A model generated the notes under the pieces. That model made no database searches and was not told the origin of the DNA. It saw nothing but the letters and a program-made list of their open reading frames with translations. A stretch of 64,000 nt of DNA from Ciona savignyi (Eukaryota; Chordata; Ascidiacea; Phlebobranchia; Cionidae), in assembly GCA_000149265.1 (NCBI GenBank), contig CH000786.1, positions 975,437 to 1,039,436 on the forward strand. Reading direction: 5' to 3'. The first letter of the stretch is position 1. The number at the start of each line of letters is the position of its first letter. The position numbers and the translations under genes were made by a program. Of this stretch, positions 46,750 to 58,323 are shown piece by piece.

Positions 46750-49700
46750 TGTAGCACAAATACTTAAAAATCAAATACTTCGAAAATTTTTATATTAAAA
46801 AAATCTGAAACGAAGTTTGGTAATAATTATAAAGTAGCTGTAATATTAAAAGATCTAAATGGCTATTTGTAGGATTTTACCTTCTGATCCTTATATAAAC
46901 GTTTTTAAAGTTTAGATATCCACACCTACTATAATAGTCCTAAAACGAGTTACGTCAGTGCTACTAAGAAGAGTTAACGACGGTTAATGGCCCAAACAGT
47001 CACTTTTTGCGCTGACCTTTGATGTAGCTGTAACCCGACATTCAATACGTGTATTTCAATTCTGGGTTGACTTGACCGTCCTTACCACAAAGCTTTTTAT
47101 GTAAACGTAGCAGATAATAATATTTTGGCATAAATAAAGGTCTTCAGCAAAGTCTGCCGCGAGAGAACCTCTACCGATCACCCCTGACTCCTGCTATCGC
47201 GTTACCCCCCGCGCGCCCACAACCCATCGAAACATGCGTCACCTAATTTTGATAAATTTCGCTTGACTACCTGACTCAAAAAGTACGTAATCCCAGTTCA
47301 AGAATGTTACCCCACCCACATCACCGAAAGTAAGCCCAAGTCTTCAATTGTAAACTGCTGTAACCATGCAACTTTATTCTATGGTCGATATTACCTGATA
47401 TGTCGAAAAAGACGAATGCCCATGACTTAATAAATAAAAAATAATTATAAATATCCGAAATTTGTTTTACGTTGTTTAATTGGCGCGTGTTATTCTTATT
47501 CCAAATGAGAAAAACAATTATTTTTGTACAGTACAAAAATATGTATATGTACGGTTAGTTTTATCGTTCAATGCGAAAAGCGCATAAAGCATAACCTATC
47601 TTTTAACGAAGATAATCGTGGTCACTGCTTAAACACCAAGTTCCGTTATAACAACGAAAACATAGGAGGGTTAAAGGAACACTGTGTGGTCTGTTTTAAT
47701 AGCCAAAGTAACAACTAAGTGTACAGGAAACATAATTACGTTGTAATTTGATATTGAAAATGTGCTTTGCTGTAAACACTCAGTGATAACTAAATTCCGG
47801 TTGGCTGTGCAATTTTAATCCGGTTCAAATTCGAAAAGTGAACAAAATAGTTGGGTTAATATTTCTGCAGAGTGGCTTGTTTTGTTAACTCTAGCGGTTA
47901 TTATGTTTATATACACCTAATTGTGTTAATATAGGCCTACACTTAATTGTTACGTTACATAATCCGATATTCATAGTTTTCAGTGTATCGATACAAACAA
48001 TAAATTTTTATTGTTTATACTTTTCAACCTACTGATACTTATTCTTCTATAAATCGATTAAATATTGTGTAACTACAATTTTAAGTAGTAGCACTGAGGG
48101 ATTCTAGGATTCACATTGCACTATATATACATCTTTGGGGGCTCCAAAAACGTATCGTCTTCCGGCATGTATACATATATATATAAATTAGGATTGCTTC
48201 TTAACGGTAGTGAGAAAAATATTTGGTTATAAGGAGCTTGTTATGTTAGGAAATGAGCTAAAACAATGCTGTAATTATACTACACACAAAGGCCAGTGTG
48301 TAGAATATAAACTAATTTTCAGAGAATTGGCATTTCTCTGACGAAACAAACGGAAACCGAAGACCTATTTATAAGATATCTATTATACTGGTAATTTTCT
48401 AAGCAGCAAGCAAGCACACAAATTGTAGTTTTTATATTTAGCTGTCTCGAAATGTAACTGAATTAATCAATGAATCTACGCGAATTCGCAGGTAGCTGAT
48501 AAAATTGAAATATACTAACCTTCCCGAATATTCTTTTCTATAAAAAAGCAATTATGGATTTACGTTTATCCTGTCTTATCTCAAAATTTCGTGCAGTCTA
48601 CAGCGTCTTACATGCTATATAAACACGACATTTTTCAATTAAAAAATATTCATATTCTGCATTTGCCCACTATCTTTCATTTTTCACTTTATTTAAAAAT
48701 TTTTTTAAAATATTTCTTCTATCATTTCAACTTTTCTTCCATTTTGTAATATATTTTTACTCTGGCATCCTTGCATTTTATCGATCTCGGTTGACGTAAA
48801 CAAGTCTTAGTGTGGAAGCCTGTAAAACACGGTGCCGTTTTTCAACGAGTATTTTGGAGACGCAGAGACAGCTCCGAAATTCGGTTCAAGTTACTGTCAT
48901 AAAGAACATTAGAAAGAGGAGGGGGTAAAAAAGTTGGGTGTAACCGTCACGTAGTGCAGTTTCATCAGCACTGCAACAAAGTAGAGTAAGAGAAAGTGAG
49001 AGTGGATGGCGTGTTTGTCGACCAGCGGCAGTGAGACCTTGCCACGCATCACCGGCCGTATGCATCGTCTGATCACGGAACGTCTTGCGCAACATCACGC
49101 GTTGCGTGTATGAACAACTTTCCACACACACTTTTGCTCTCTTTAACAACGCTTTGGCTACAAATCCACTTCAAAATGAACGCATCTGGGTAATGTTAAG
49201 TCATGACAATGATGACATCTAATGGGAAACGCAGCATAGATGAAACTCAGAGAATTGTGGGTTTTATATTACGGTTTATCTTTACTTTGGGGCACGCTTA
49301 AATAATCTACAAATACAATAAAACAGATTTAAAAAGTATTATGCCGATTGACTCCAAATGTTGGCATTAGATATATAATTAGGACTTCTATAGAAGTTAA
49401 TGTGCTTTTGTACTTAAAAATTAAATAAAATATAACCAACCCATTATGTTATTTATATAGTTAAGTCTGCTAAATTTAATAACCCATTATGATTGCTGCT
49501 TATACCGGTACGTACTTGGTATATTATTTTCACATAACCGATTTGACAGCACGAAAGTGTTACCAAGCGGATGATAGATTTAATCCCAGTCGTGGCAACT
49601 TTCTAACAGATTCTTGTGCAAAAAGACGTTTCCTTGATCAAGATTATTCAAGTGGACTTTCAAAATCGAAATACATATATATATATACTGTAATACAGTC

Positions 49701-51270
49701 TGAACAGGCGACAGTGTTGCTTAAACACACTGTGATAGATCCTTATTGCAGACACGCAGTAAGACAAATCAAATACCGGTGTGTTTCAAATCTGCTTGCC
49801 TTTCATAATCACTGGTATCTTTCTTATGGCTCGAAATGCAATCCAAGTAATTTTCATGCAGAGGCTTCGGCAACTAAACGGCGAACAGGAGTTATCGTAC
49901 AATACCTGTACAAACAGGAACGGTTTTTGAACTATTGTCGTATTGCTGTGTTTCCCTATGATATGCGTCTGTACTAAAAAAATGCTGTGCAACGACAAAA
50001 CTATCGCCAAAACTCGACTGTTCATATACGGATTCGGAATGAAAAGCCATATCATTTAATGCGGATCTCCAATCGCAATGGCTAGAGGTATATTAACAAA
50101 GAGCAAGAAAAGACACATGTCAATTTTATTTTGGAAAGTTTCTGATTTATAAATTAGCCCCGTAATTATTTAGTAACCTTTTGATGATGGTAGAAATAAA
50201 GGAGGCTATTGTAATTGATAAGCATTAATCTGTTATAGGATTGGTTTGTTACTTGATTTTCGTTTTGGTTCCAGGCTCGGGATGTTCGCGTTACTAGTTA
50301 CTACTACTGCTCTTGCAATTAACTTTCCATTGAGCCGTGACGTGGTGTGACGTGCTTAAGAGATTTGCAGCTTGTCGCTTTTTCGCGGAAAAATTCGGTC
50401 AGTTTCGCTAAAAAAACGATAGTTAGACAGAAGCCAACCTTACTGGCCCAAAAAACAGGCCCCAAATTTTCGCTCACATACCAACGGCCTTAAAACAAAT
50501 TGGCTGCGGTCGCTGTTTTGAACATCGCTTGGCGATTAGGCACGTTGGCACGATGTTGAAATTACTCATGCAATACTGTGCATTACGTTTTTGGGTCAAT
50601 TTCCTTTGAATGGCATGGCCATGTTTTTAACAGCGGGTTAATTTACATTCGAAACATCGTTTTAATAACTAAATGTATAGATATGTATAGATTAACAAGA
50701 TATGCTTAAAATGTTTAGTTTCAAAAGCGTTATGGATTCGTCAGAAAGTTCATTTTTAAGAACGCGCTTACATTTTAAAAAATCTCTTCAAGGCAAATTT
50801 CAAATTAGGCTGTCACGAGAAATCCTTAACAAAATGCCTAAGTTTTGTTCTTAACTTAAAGCTGGCATAAGTAAATTACCAAACGTCAATACAAACAAAA
50901 TGCATAACAGGAGCCTTGATGCCGATATATATTCCCTGATGAGAAATGTATAGGCATTTTGCGCTCTTGTTAAATTTTAATTAAACGATTCTCTAACACA
51001 ACATTTTACATAAACCCACATAAATACCATATGGCAGACAGCGCCGATCATTATGGATTGAGCAAATTTTCTTGATTCAAATGTAATTAAAACGAAAGTT
51101 TTATTCAGATTAAAATTCATGTTTAGACCAAGAAGATTTGTAAAGTTTAACGTTTATCAATGTATTTGGGTATGTTTTACATTCATTTCTAAAAACGTAT
51201 TTATTTGTTTTTATTTTTGCCGCTATTAGATGAAGCAGGTTAAACAGCCAAAACTGCCAACGTTCTATAA
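46750..51270. other. Intergenic region, no convincing gene
   Basis: AT-rich sequence upstream of the ZP gene. A 162-codon open frame at 49489-49977 (+) has no recognisable domain, no clear flanking splice signals and a low-complexity YIYIY run. A CpG-containing stretch at 48880-49190 ends in ATGAACGCATCTGG/GTAATG, which could be a short first coding exon; unsupported. Confidence 0.35.
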
Positions 51271-51281
51271 AGGAGTACGCA

Positions 51282-51455
51282 CGGTCGTGTCCTGGTGACG
51301 AGCCCATCATGGGTTCGAAACTTCGCTTGGCAAAAAATGCTATAAATGACTACGATTAACGCGGCCGATACCTATATATACCCACTCCTATACAAAAATG
51401 GTCTTAGTGACAAGCTCAAGTCTGCAACTTCTCGGTTAAACAAAAACGTTCTGTA
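51282..51455 (+). repeat. SINE family 2 copy
   Basis: Contains CATCATGGGTTCGAAACTTC and ATTAACGCGGCCGATACCTA; parts appear duplicated. Confidence 0.65.
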
Positions 51456-51739
51456 AAATATGGTTTGCGCGACCGATTCATATACAAGAACTAGTTTAGT
51501 AACGAGCTAAATCAAAACTGAACCCGATAAAATAATAGGAAAATGGTATTTTTTAAAACTAAGGCTGTAGAATTCGTTCACCTTTATTTTTACTCGTACT
51601 GTTGTATGAACATGGATGAAATGGAATGTCTTGTGACCGAACGGTTATTACGACCGTTTTATATGCAAATGTTTATTTAAAATCTGATACAGACGTATAA
51701 TCAATTAATATACCTATATAAAAGCCGCATATGACTAGT

Positions 51740-52135
51740 GCTTAGTCATGGTTTTTAAATAAGCATTTTGATGAGTAACAATGGTGGTTAATCTCCGGTG
51801 TTTGTACGGTTGGAAGCAGGATGTGCTAGGCTGTGCGCCGGTGTTCTTGTTTAGCTGTTTTGTAATAAGGGAGTAGAGCTTTGTGAAATAGGGGTGTTGA
51901 TTGTATCTTATATTTACCTATTTTGGTGGGAAAAAGTTCCCGAGAAACATGGGGCACCTGCTTGAAAAAACATTGTTGGTGAAAGTTGAGTTTAGGTTGC
52001 AGATGCAAGGTTCAATTTGAAGATGTAAACAAATCTATTTGTGGAAGGATTTTAAGTGACAGTCATTTTTATGAGGTAAGCTTGAATTGCGAAAGAATAG
52101 TTGGTTGAACGGCACCTATAATGACAAGGCTGTTT
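51740..52135 (+). repeat. Dispersed 400-bp repeat, copy 2
   Basis: Collinear match to 25040-25440, including GAGTAACAATGGTGGTTAAT, GTTTAGGTTGCAGATGCAAG and GGAAGGATTTTAAGTGACAG. Confidence 0.65.
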
Positions 52136-53059
52136 CTGCTTACGTGTTTGAACCTTAACCCAGTATCATGTGGTTTATTTATTTATTGACGCGACTAAAC
52201 AAAGATGATACACACTTGCAAGTAAACCTGGGACTTTAAAGTTAATAACACGTTTTGGCCTGGCTTGCAGGTTTTTTTTATAGGATCTGCAATGGGGTTT
52301 GTGGGCAGTACACCGGGTTGTGCGCGTCGAGGCTAAAAAGGCGAGTATATTTTGATTTATTATTTTTGTTTGTCTGCCGCACAACCCTTTAGATATGCAG
52401 TATCTACAGTAGTAGACAAAGTCAGTACAGTTGTTTGCATTTTTTTTAAAGTTAAATTCCTCTGATTTTGAACAATGACCGTAAAGTGCTTTGCGCGTGC
52501 GTGGAAATGACGTTATTACACCAGGAAACCTTCCCACCCACAACACTTTGCTGCAAAGCAATTCATCTGCAGGCTGTGTTGGTAATAAAAAGTAAACAGA
52601 AGACACGGCTACTTGTTTATTACTCATATGCTCTGTGTTTTATGAAAAAAAATATGAAAACGTCAGAACATCTAAATTAACATATTCATTGTAATCATAG
52701 CCGGGCAATCTACAGCAGCATCTAACTCTTAGACAAGAAATTACCAAACAAGAAAAACGTGATGTTATAAGTTGTAGGTATAGTTACGTCTTTTCGCGGC
52801 GCCTACTAGACCAGACGTAGTCCTATATAGCACAACACAGGACTCGTCACAAAACGCGCAAGTCCAGCAATATCAAGACGTTATTCCAACTCCACAACTT
52901 GTATTAAAATTTTTTTGTAAGGATATTACTAAAGTTTACGATTTTTAAATATTGTACACAACTTAGTAACTTCACTTTTATATAAAAAAAGGTCTGAGTG
53001 TGTGTTTTACTTTGCGATTGGTAAAATATGCGTATTTCAGGTGAATTTACAGTTTCAGT

Positions 53060-53905
53060 ATGGACCAAGATAGCACAACGCAAAAATCTCCACTGCCACC
53101 AGCCGAATATTATTATTTCGGCCCTCTGATGATGCTCGCGAGTTCCGTCTTCTTTCTTGCTCTTTGCTACCTCAGCCTCAAGATTTGTAATCATTACATG
53201 AAGAGCTACGAACAAGAAAGACGGAATCGTGGAGTAATGACTTCCTTTGGTGCTGCCCGGCGCTTATTTGCCGGTAAGTTGACACAACAAAATAATGTTG
53301 ACGTTTTTATTTATTGGATAGAATAGAATACCAATGTTTATTACTAGGATAGGCAAACGCAGGAATCATTTAACAACGACAACTATCAGTTTAACTTTTG
53401 TCCACAGTCGTGTCTATTGTAATGAACTGTATTCGTAATTATGTGCATATACAGGAGACATCACCACTATCAACCCATTCAGCCGCTGGGTACATGTCCG
53501 TTAAATGCCTTACCCAAATACACAACTGACTACCTAGTGACCAGTTTTATACTACAACCCTTCAGTTAAAATGCGACGCACTTAACCACTAGACTAACCT
53601 GTCGGATTGTTGGCAATGTAACGAGAAATGCTAACTACCGCCAAGGTATATCAGGTTCTAAAAACACATGGCACCGGTAACAAACAAATAACTTAATTAA
53701 CAGATCAACTGTCAAAAGCTTTTTATAAAGTTGACCAAATATTTTGGTGGCTATTGATTATGAATACCACACCTTAAAAATATTTGTCTCTCAAGCTATA
53801 AAAATCGGCGGGGCGAGCAAATTCTCGACCGGCTACACCGATTCTACGCATCAACCGTTTCACTGGGAAGAAGTGCGAGCCCTCATTGCGCCCGTTCTCA
53901 ACTGA
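53060..53905 (+). CDS. Small single-pass membrane protein (107 residues)
   Basis: Not recognised. Exons 53060-53273 and 53796-53905 join in phase 1 (GCCG/GTAAGT donor, TCTCAAG acceptor) and end at TGA. The N-terminus is short and acidic/proline-rich (MDQDSTTQKSPLPPAEYYY). One hydrophobic helix, FGPLMMLASSVFFLALCYLS, covers about residues 20-39 and is followed by KICNHYMKSYEQERRNR, so by the positive-inside rule the C-terminus is cytoplasmic. The tail ends in HWEEVRALIAPVLN. No signal peptide. A pyrimidine-rich acceptor (TATTTCAG at 53040) lies 20 bases before the ATG, suggesting a non-coding first exon. AATAAA follows at 54025. The intron carries a SINE family 1 copy. Good splice and frame agreement is the main evidence that it is a gene. 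Confidence 0.65.
53330..53612 (-). repeat. SINE family 1 copy in the small membrane protein intron
   Basis: Diverged copy: GAATACCAATGTTTATTACT at the tail side and TTAACCACTAGACTAACCTG at the head side. Confidence 0.7.
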
Positions 53906-54024
53906 CGTTCACCACGAGGTCCAGGGACCAAGTTCGATTTCTTATCTTCAGCAAAGAAACGCGAAAATCGTCGAGAAACAAACTCAGATTACAATCGCTA
54001 CCTACCAGCGCACTCTTGTCCAAA

Positions 54025-54030
54025 AATAAA
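54025..54030 (+). terminator. Polyadenylation signal of the small membrane protein gene
   Basis: AATAAA 120 bases after the stop codon at 53903. Confidence 0.5.
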
Positions 54031-54589
54031 TCAAGCGACTCGCAAACATCGGAATTGACTCAAGATAAAAAATGATTTTTAACTTTCTGAATCGTTTTAT
54101 GTTCCAATGAGTAGTCATATCGTCTGGCCTAATGCATATTTCGTTGTGCAGCCTGGTAATTGGAATGCGAAAAACATCTAAATTATTAACTGTACTATTT
54201 AGATTTTGTATGAAAACCCACAAATTTGTTTTAAACAAATGTCGCCAAGCTAAGCTTTTAACCATTATTTTTCAAATCTTCCCAGCAAACCGACCTCACA
54301 GAAAGGGCTCTCACTCAAAATCCTGCGGAAGTCTTAGATTCTTTTACAATTTAAAATTAAAGCTTGAATCTGAAAACTATACCAAAAACCCTTTATTTTT
54401 TAAGTGGGTATACTTTATACTGAAGATTAATAACAAGATTGTTTTTACTTCAGCGACCCATTCGTTGGTGCTTACAGAAACAAACTAAATACTCGGTGTA
54501 AAAAATACATCAATTGTGGTGTGGAGCTCGCTATAGTTATGGGTCCCATTTGGAAAAATGGGACCATATTGTTTTTGTCCGTTTTTTGT

Positions 54590-56270
54590 TTTTTCTTTTC
54601 TTTTTTTTTTTTTCTTTTTTTTTTCGTCAAACGCTTGACAGGCATGGCTTGTGGCAACGACATCTACAAGAAGGGTAATGGAATCGCAATAAAACTTTGT
54701 CGTGTGTTGGATCACATGGTCTAGATGTGCACGGATCAAAATTTTGCGGAATATACTGAGGGGAATTCCCCTGGTAGGTGAAAAACCAAAACGGTATCTT
54801 TTTTTAAAAAATAGCTTTCTTGGGCATAGCGCTTGAACGGCTAATCCAATTTTAATAAAATTTGGTAAACTGTAAGGGCATCAGCCACTGATATACCATT
54901 TACAAGAATTAAAAAAAATACCCAGGGAAATACCCTAAAAATAAGATTTTGTTTTCAAATCATGATTGTGGCAGGCATTGGTTGTGGCACCGACATCTAC
55001 CAGAAGGAGTAATGGAATTGCAATAAAACTTTGTCATTTGTTAGACAACATGGTCTAGATATGCAGAAACCAATATTATTGGTAATATACTCAGGGGAAT
55101 TCCCCTGGTAGGTGAAAAACCAAAGCGGTATTTTTTTTTTTAAAAAAGAGCGTTTTTGGGCAGAGCGCTTAAACGGCTACTCCAATTTCATTTAAATTTG
55201 GTAAACTGTAAGTGCATTAGCCAATGATATAACACTTACAAGAATTTATAAAATTACATAGGGAAATACCCTAAAAATAAGATTTTGTTTTCAAATCATG
55301 ATTGTGACAGGCATGGGTTGTGGCACCGACATCTACCAGAAGGAGTAATGGAATTACAATAAAACTTTGTTATTTGTTAGACAACATGGTCTAGATATGC
55401 AGAAATCAAAATTGTTGGTAATATACCCAGGGGAATTCCCCTGGAAGGTGAAAAACCAAAACGGTATTTTTTTTAAACTAGCTTTTTTGGGCAGAGCTCT
55501 TAAACGGCTACTCCAATTTCATTTCAATTTGGTAAACTGTAAGTGCATTAGCCAATGATATAACACTTAAAAGAATTAAAAAATTACCTAGGGAAATACC
55601 CTAGAAAATAAGATTTTGTTTTCAAATCATGATTGTGACAGGCATGGGTTGTGGCACCGACATCTACCAGAAGGAGTAATGGCAATTACAATGAAACTTT
55701 GTCATTTGTTAGAAAACATGGTCTAGATATGCAGAAACCAAAATTTTAGGTAATATACCCAGGGGATTTCCCCTGGGAGGTAAAAAAACAAATCGGATTT
55801 TTTTTAAATTAGGTTTTGGGGGCACTAGCGCTTATACGGCCAAAATGTTAGTTCCCTATCCGCCTTATTGAGTAAAAAGAAAAAGGCGAACATAGGGAAA
55901 ATACCCCTAAAAATTATGATTTGTTTTAAACCATGATTGTAACAGGCATGCTATATCGCTTCGAAATCTCCAACAAGGAGTCGCCAAAGCGGATTAAAAC
56001 TGATTGTTAGATTATCTAACAAACATCTAACTTAGATAACATAACTTAGATATGTTAAGCAGAAATTTATGTACTAAACCCAGGGGAATTCTCCGAAATA
56101 ATGAAAAACTCAATCGGGCTGTTTCGGGAATTTACCTTCTCTACCAAAGCGCTTGACAAGAGGCTTAAATTTAAAACATTTGTGGTAAAATGTTCGTAAA
56201 TCGAACACGCTTTTTCTTTTTTTAACTACACATGGAAAAGAAGTTTGGTTTAATAACTATGGGACCCATG
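54590..56270. repeat. Satellite array, monomer about 334 bp, five copies
   Basis: The landmark GGGGAATTCCCC recurs at 54760, 55094, 55430, 55762 (as GGGGATTTCCCC) and 56083 (as GGGGAATTCTCC). Each monomer also carries GGGAAATACCCT, AATCATGATTGTG and GACATCTACCAGAAGGAG. The last monomer is the most diverged. Opposite orientation to the copies at 22.1-22.8 kb. Confidence 0.92.
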
Positions 56271-56492
56271 CGTTTATGCTTGCAGAAACAAAACTATGAC
56301 AGTCCGGTTAAAAATTTCAGGAATATTACATAACATGAATCTGACGTGCACATATCTGACAATAACATATATTGTGTAATGAACATTAATAACAAGATCG
56401 GGACCCATGCGTTTATGCTTGCAGAAACAAACTACTAACCCGGTGTATAAAATACAAATTGTGGTTAGGGACCCTGCTCGCATATATATATC

Positions 56493-56592
56493 NNNNNNNN
56501 NNNNNNNNNNNNNNNNNNNNNNNNNNNNNNNNNNNNNNNNNNNNNNNNNNNNNNNNNNNNNNNNNNNNNNNNNNNNNNNNNNNNNNNNNNNN
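56493..56592. other. Assembly gap (100 N)
   Basis: Exactly 100 undetermined bases. Both flanks read GTTAGGGACCCTGCTCGC followed by a TA run, so the gap lies within a duplicated repeat and its true length is unknown. Confidence 0.99.
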
Positions 56593-57177
56593 GTTAGGGA
56601 CCCTGCTCGCTATATATATATCATACAAAATGTGTTTTACAAAATATTAGTGGTTTTAAAACACGTGGTTGACACTCTCTAGTTAAAGTTTAATGATCGT
56701 CGTTAGCGGTTGGGTTGAGGCACTACCTGACGTCTAGCGAGCCGCGCTGTGGCCAAGGTTATCCTTTGAAACCACTGGACGCTTTAAACCACATAACGCT
56801 GCCTCCGTCTAATACTCTTGGTTTCGGAATCTAAGTCAAAGTCTCAGCATAAAGTTTATTCCCCATCTTAGATACACACGTCATACAGTCATAGTTTCAG
56901 TTTGATAGTTAGTTTCGTTTTTGTTATATATTTCTTATCAACCACAATCGGTTATATAGGAAACTCTTACGTGGATAGAAAAGTGCTCTGGGGCAATACA
57001 AAACCACCTTACCCTTAACTGTTTACATGCGGAGAATAACATGTCAAAAAAAACGAATATACACGCGGGAAGCAGCCAATAAAACAATTAAACACGTATA
57101 AGCTGACGTTGTCATTTCCGACGTCGAACAGGCGTTATACATATTATAAAATACATAAAAGTATGCGGATGCAACAG

Positions 57178-57272
57178 TGGTAAGGGACCCTGCTTGACTA
57201 ACATATATAGCATGAAAAATGTATTTTCAAACAATAGTGGTGGGTAAACACGTGGTTGAAACTCTCTAGTAC
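57178..57272. repeat. Satellite-associated end repeat, copy near peptide locus 2
   Basis: GTGGTAAGGGACCCTGCTTG through AAACACGTGGTTGAAACTCT, matching the copies beside locus 1. Confidence 0.75.
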
Positions 57273-57930
57273 TAAAAATTCTTCCACCTTACACCATGAC
57301 GAGGCAATAAAAAATTAACTAAACTGCAAGTTGACCTGATTATATTATGTCAACAACAAACTATTTTATTATACTAGCATTATTTACCCTCTTCTCTTAC
57401 TTTATCTTATTTCTACATTTTATCTTATTTCTACATTATATTAACGCCGTAAGATTTGTATAGTTTTTATTTTTATTCTGTTGCGTAAAATTGAAACAAG
57501 ATTTCACGCATCATGTCGACCTGCAAACAAAATAGATTAGTATACGATATTCTTGCTTATTACGATGATGGAAAAATGTAAGGCTTTATCAGACGAGTAT
57601 TCAACAGATTACTTCGTGTCCAAGCTATTACAGCTTGTTTTGTGTGTTAAATGTTTCTTTTATTTTAGTTGTAGGCTCGTGAGATCGAATGGTTAAAGAG
57701 CCCATCGCGGAAGCGAAATTGAACACCAAAAAAACTTCAAATTTAGAAGAACTCATTAATCCACTTGGTAAATACTATGTCCGCGAAGTGCTTTTCCCCA
57801 AGGACACAGCACGCGAGCTAGCTGGACGTACTTGCCCATTAAGCTATTCGCTGACACACGTTTGGACATTTGAACAACATATAGTTCAGAAGAAAAAAAT
57901 AATTTTACCTTGTTCCTTATCGCTAAATGC

Positions 57931-58208
57931 TTACTCGTCGTTATCGTTGACATTTGCCTCATCGGCTTCCATTTCTGAAATTAAATTTGAGTTAGACCTC
58001 CTTGTACAAACCAAGATTGAGCAAATTTTAAGGGAATATGCCAAATCAATTTCATTATAATGTTACCTGGCATTTCTTGTTGTTGTTCCTCTTGGTTCCA
58101 TGCCCAACGTCTTCGTCTGCGAATTCTGCGACGACGACGCCAAGCGTCAGATTCTTCAGCGGCCAGAAGCACAAGTGCGAGAAGGAGTACGAAGAGAGCT
58201 TTGTTCAT
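57931..58208 (-). CDS. Arginine-rich secreted peptide precursor, locus 2 (61 residues)
   Basis: Coding exons 58208-58067 and 57974-57931 with a 92-base phase-1 intron (GTAACA donor) that contains in-frame stops, so splicing is required. Signal peptide MNKALFVLLLALVLLAAEESDA, core WRRRRRIRRRRRWAW, then NQEEQQQEMP and the acidic end EMEADEANVNDNDE. Five Arg, Ile, five Arg between tryptophans makes a strongly cationic amphipathic-capable core; the acidic tail would balance the charge before processing. A non-coding first exon ends at 58267, 58 bases above the ATG; 3' UTR exon 3 starts at 57520. The upstream ATG at 58218-58220 in the same frame is inside that intron and is not used if spliced. 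Role inferred as antimicrobial-type; a DNA- or polyanion-binding secreted peptide is an alternative. Confidence 0.82.
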
Positions 58209-58316
58209 CTGAAAATTCATAGTTGTTACTGAAACAGTTACCCTTTAGGTAATTTAAGAAACTTACCTTTGTAGTATTCTTTCAAGAAAGATAACTTTAT
58301 TCGATTGAAGGCTGTA

Positions 58317-58323
58317 ATTTATA
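58317..58323 (-). promoter_or_regulatory. TATA box, peptide locus 2
   Basis: TATAAAT on the - strand, in the same conserved context and spacing as at locus 1 (57 bases to the end of the first exon). Confidence 0.6.

Noticed and set aside
49489-49977. 162-codon open frame on the + strand, the longest in the window
   Set aside because: No domain, no signal peptide, a YIYIY run from a TA microsatellite, and no start or splice context that supports it.
52175-52627. 150-codon open frame on the - strand
   Set aside because: No recognisable domain; includes SINE-like KALYGH translation and low-quality composition. Probably chance.
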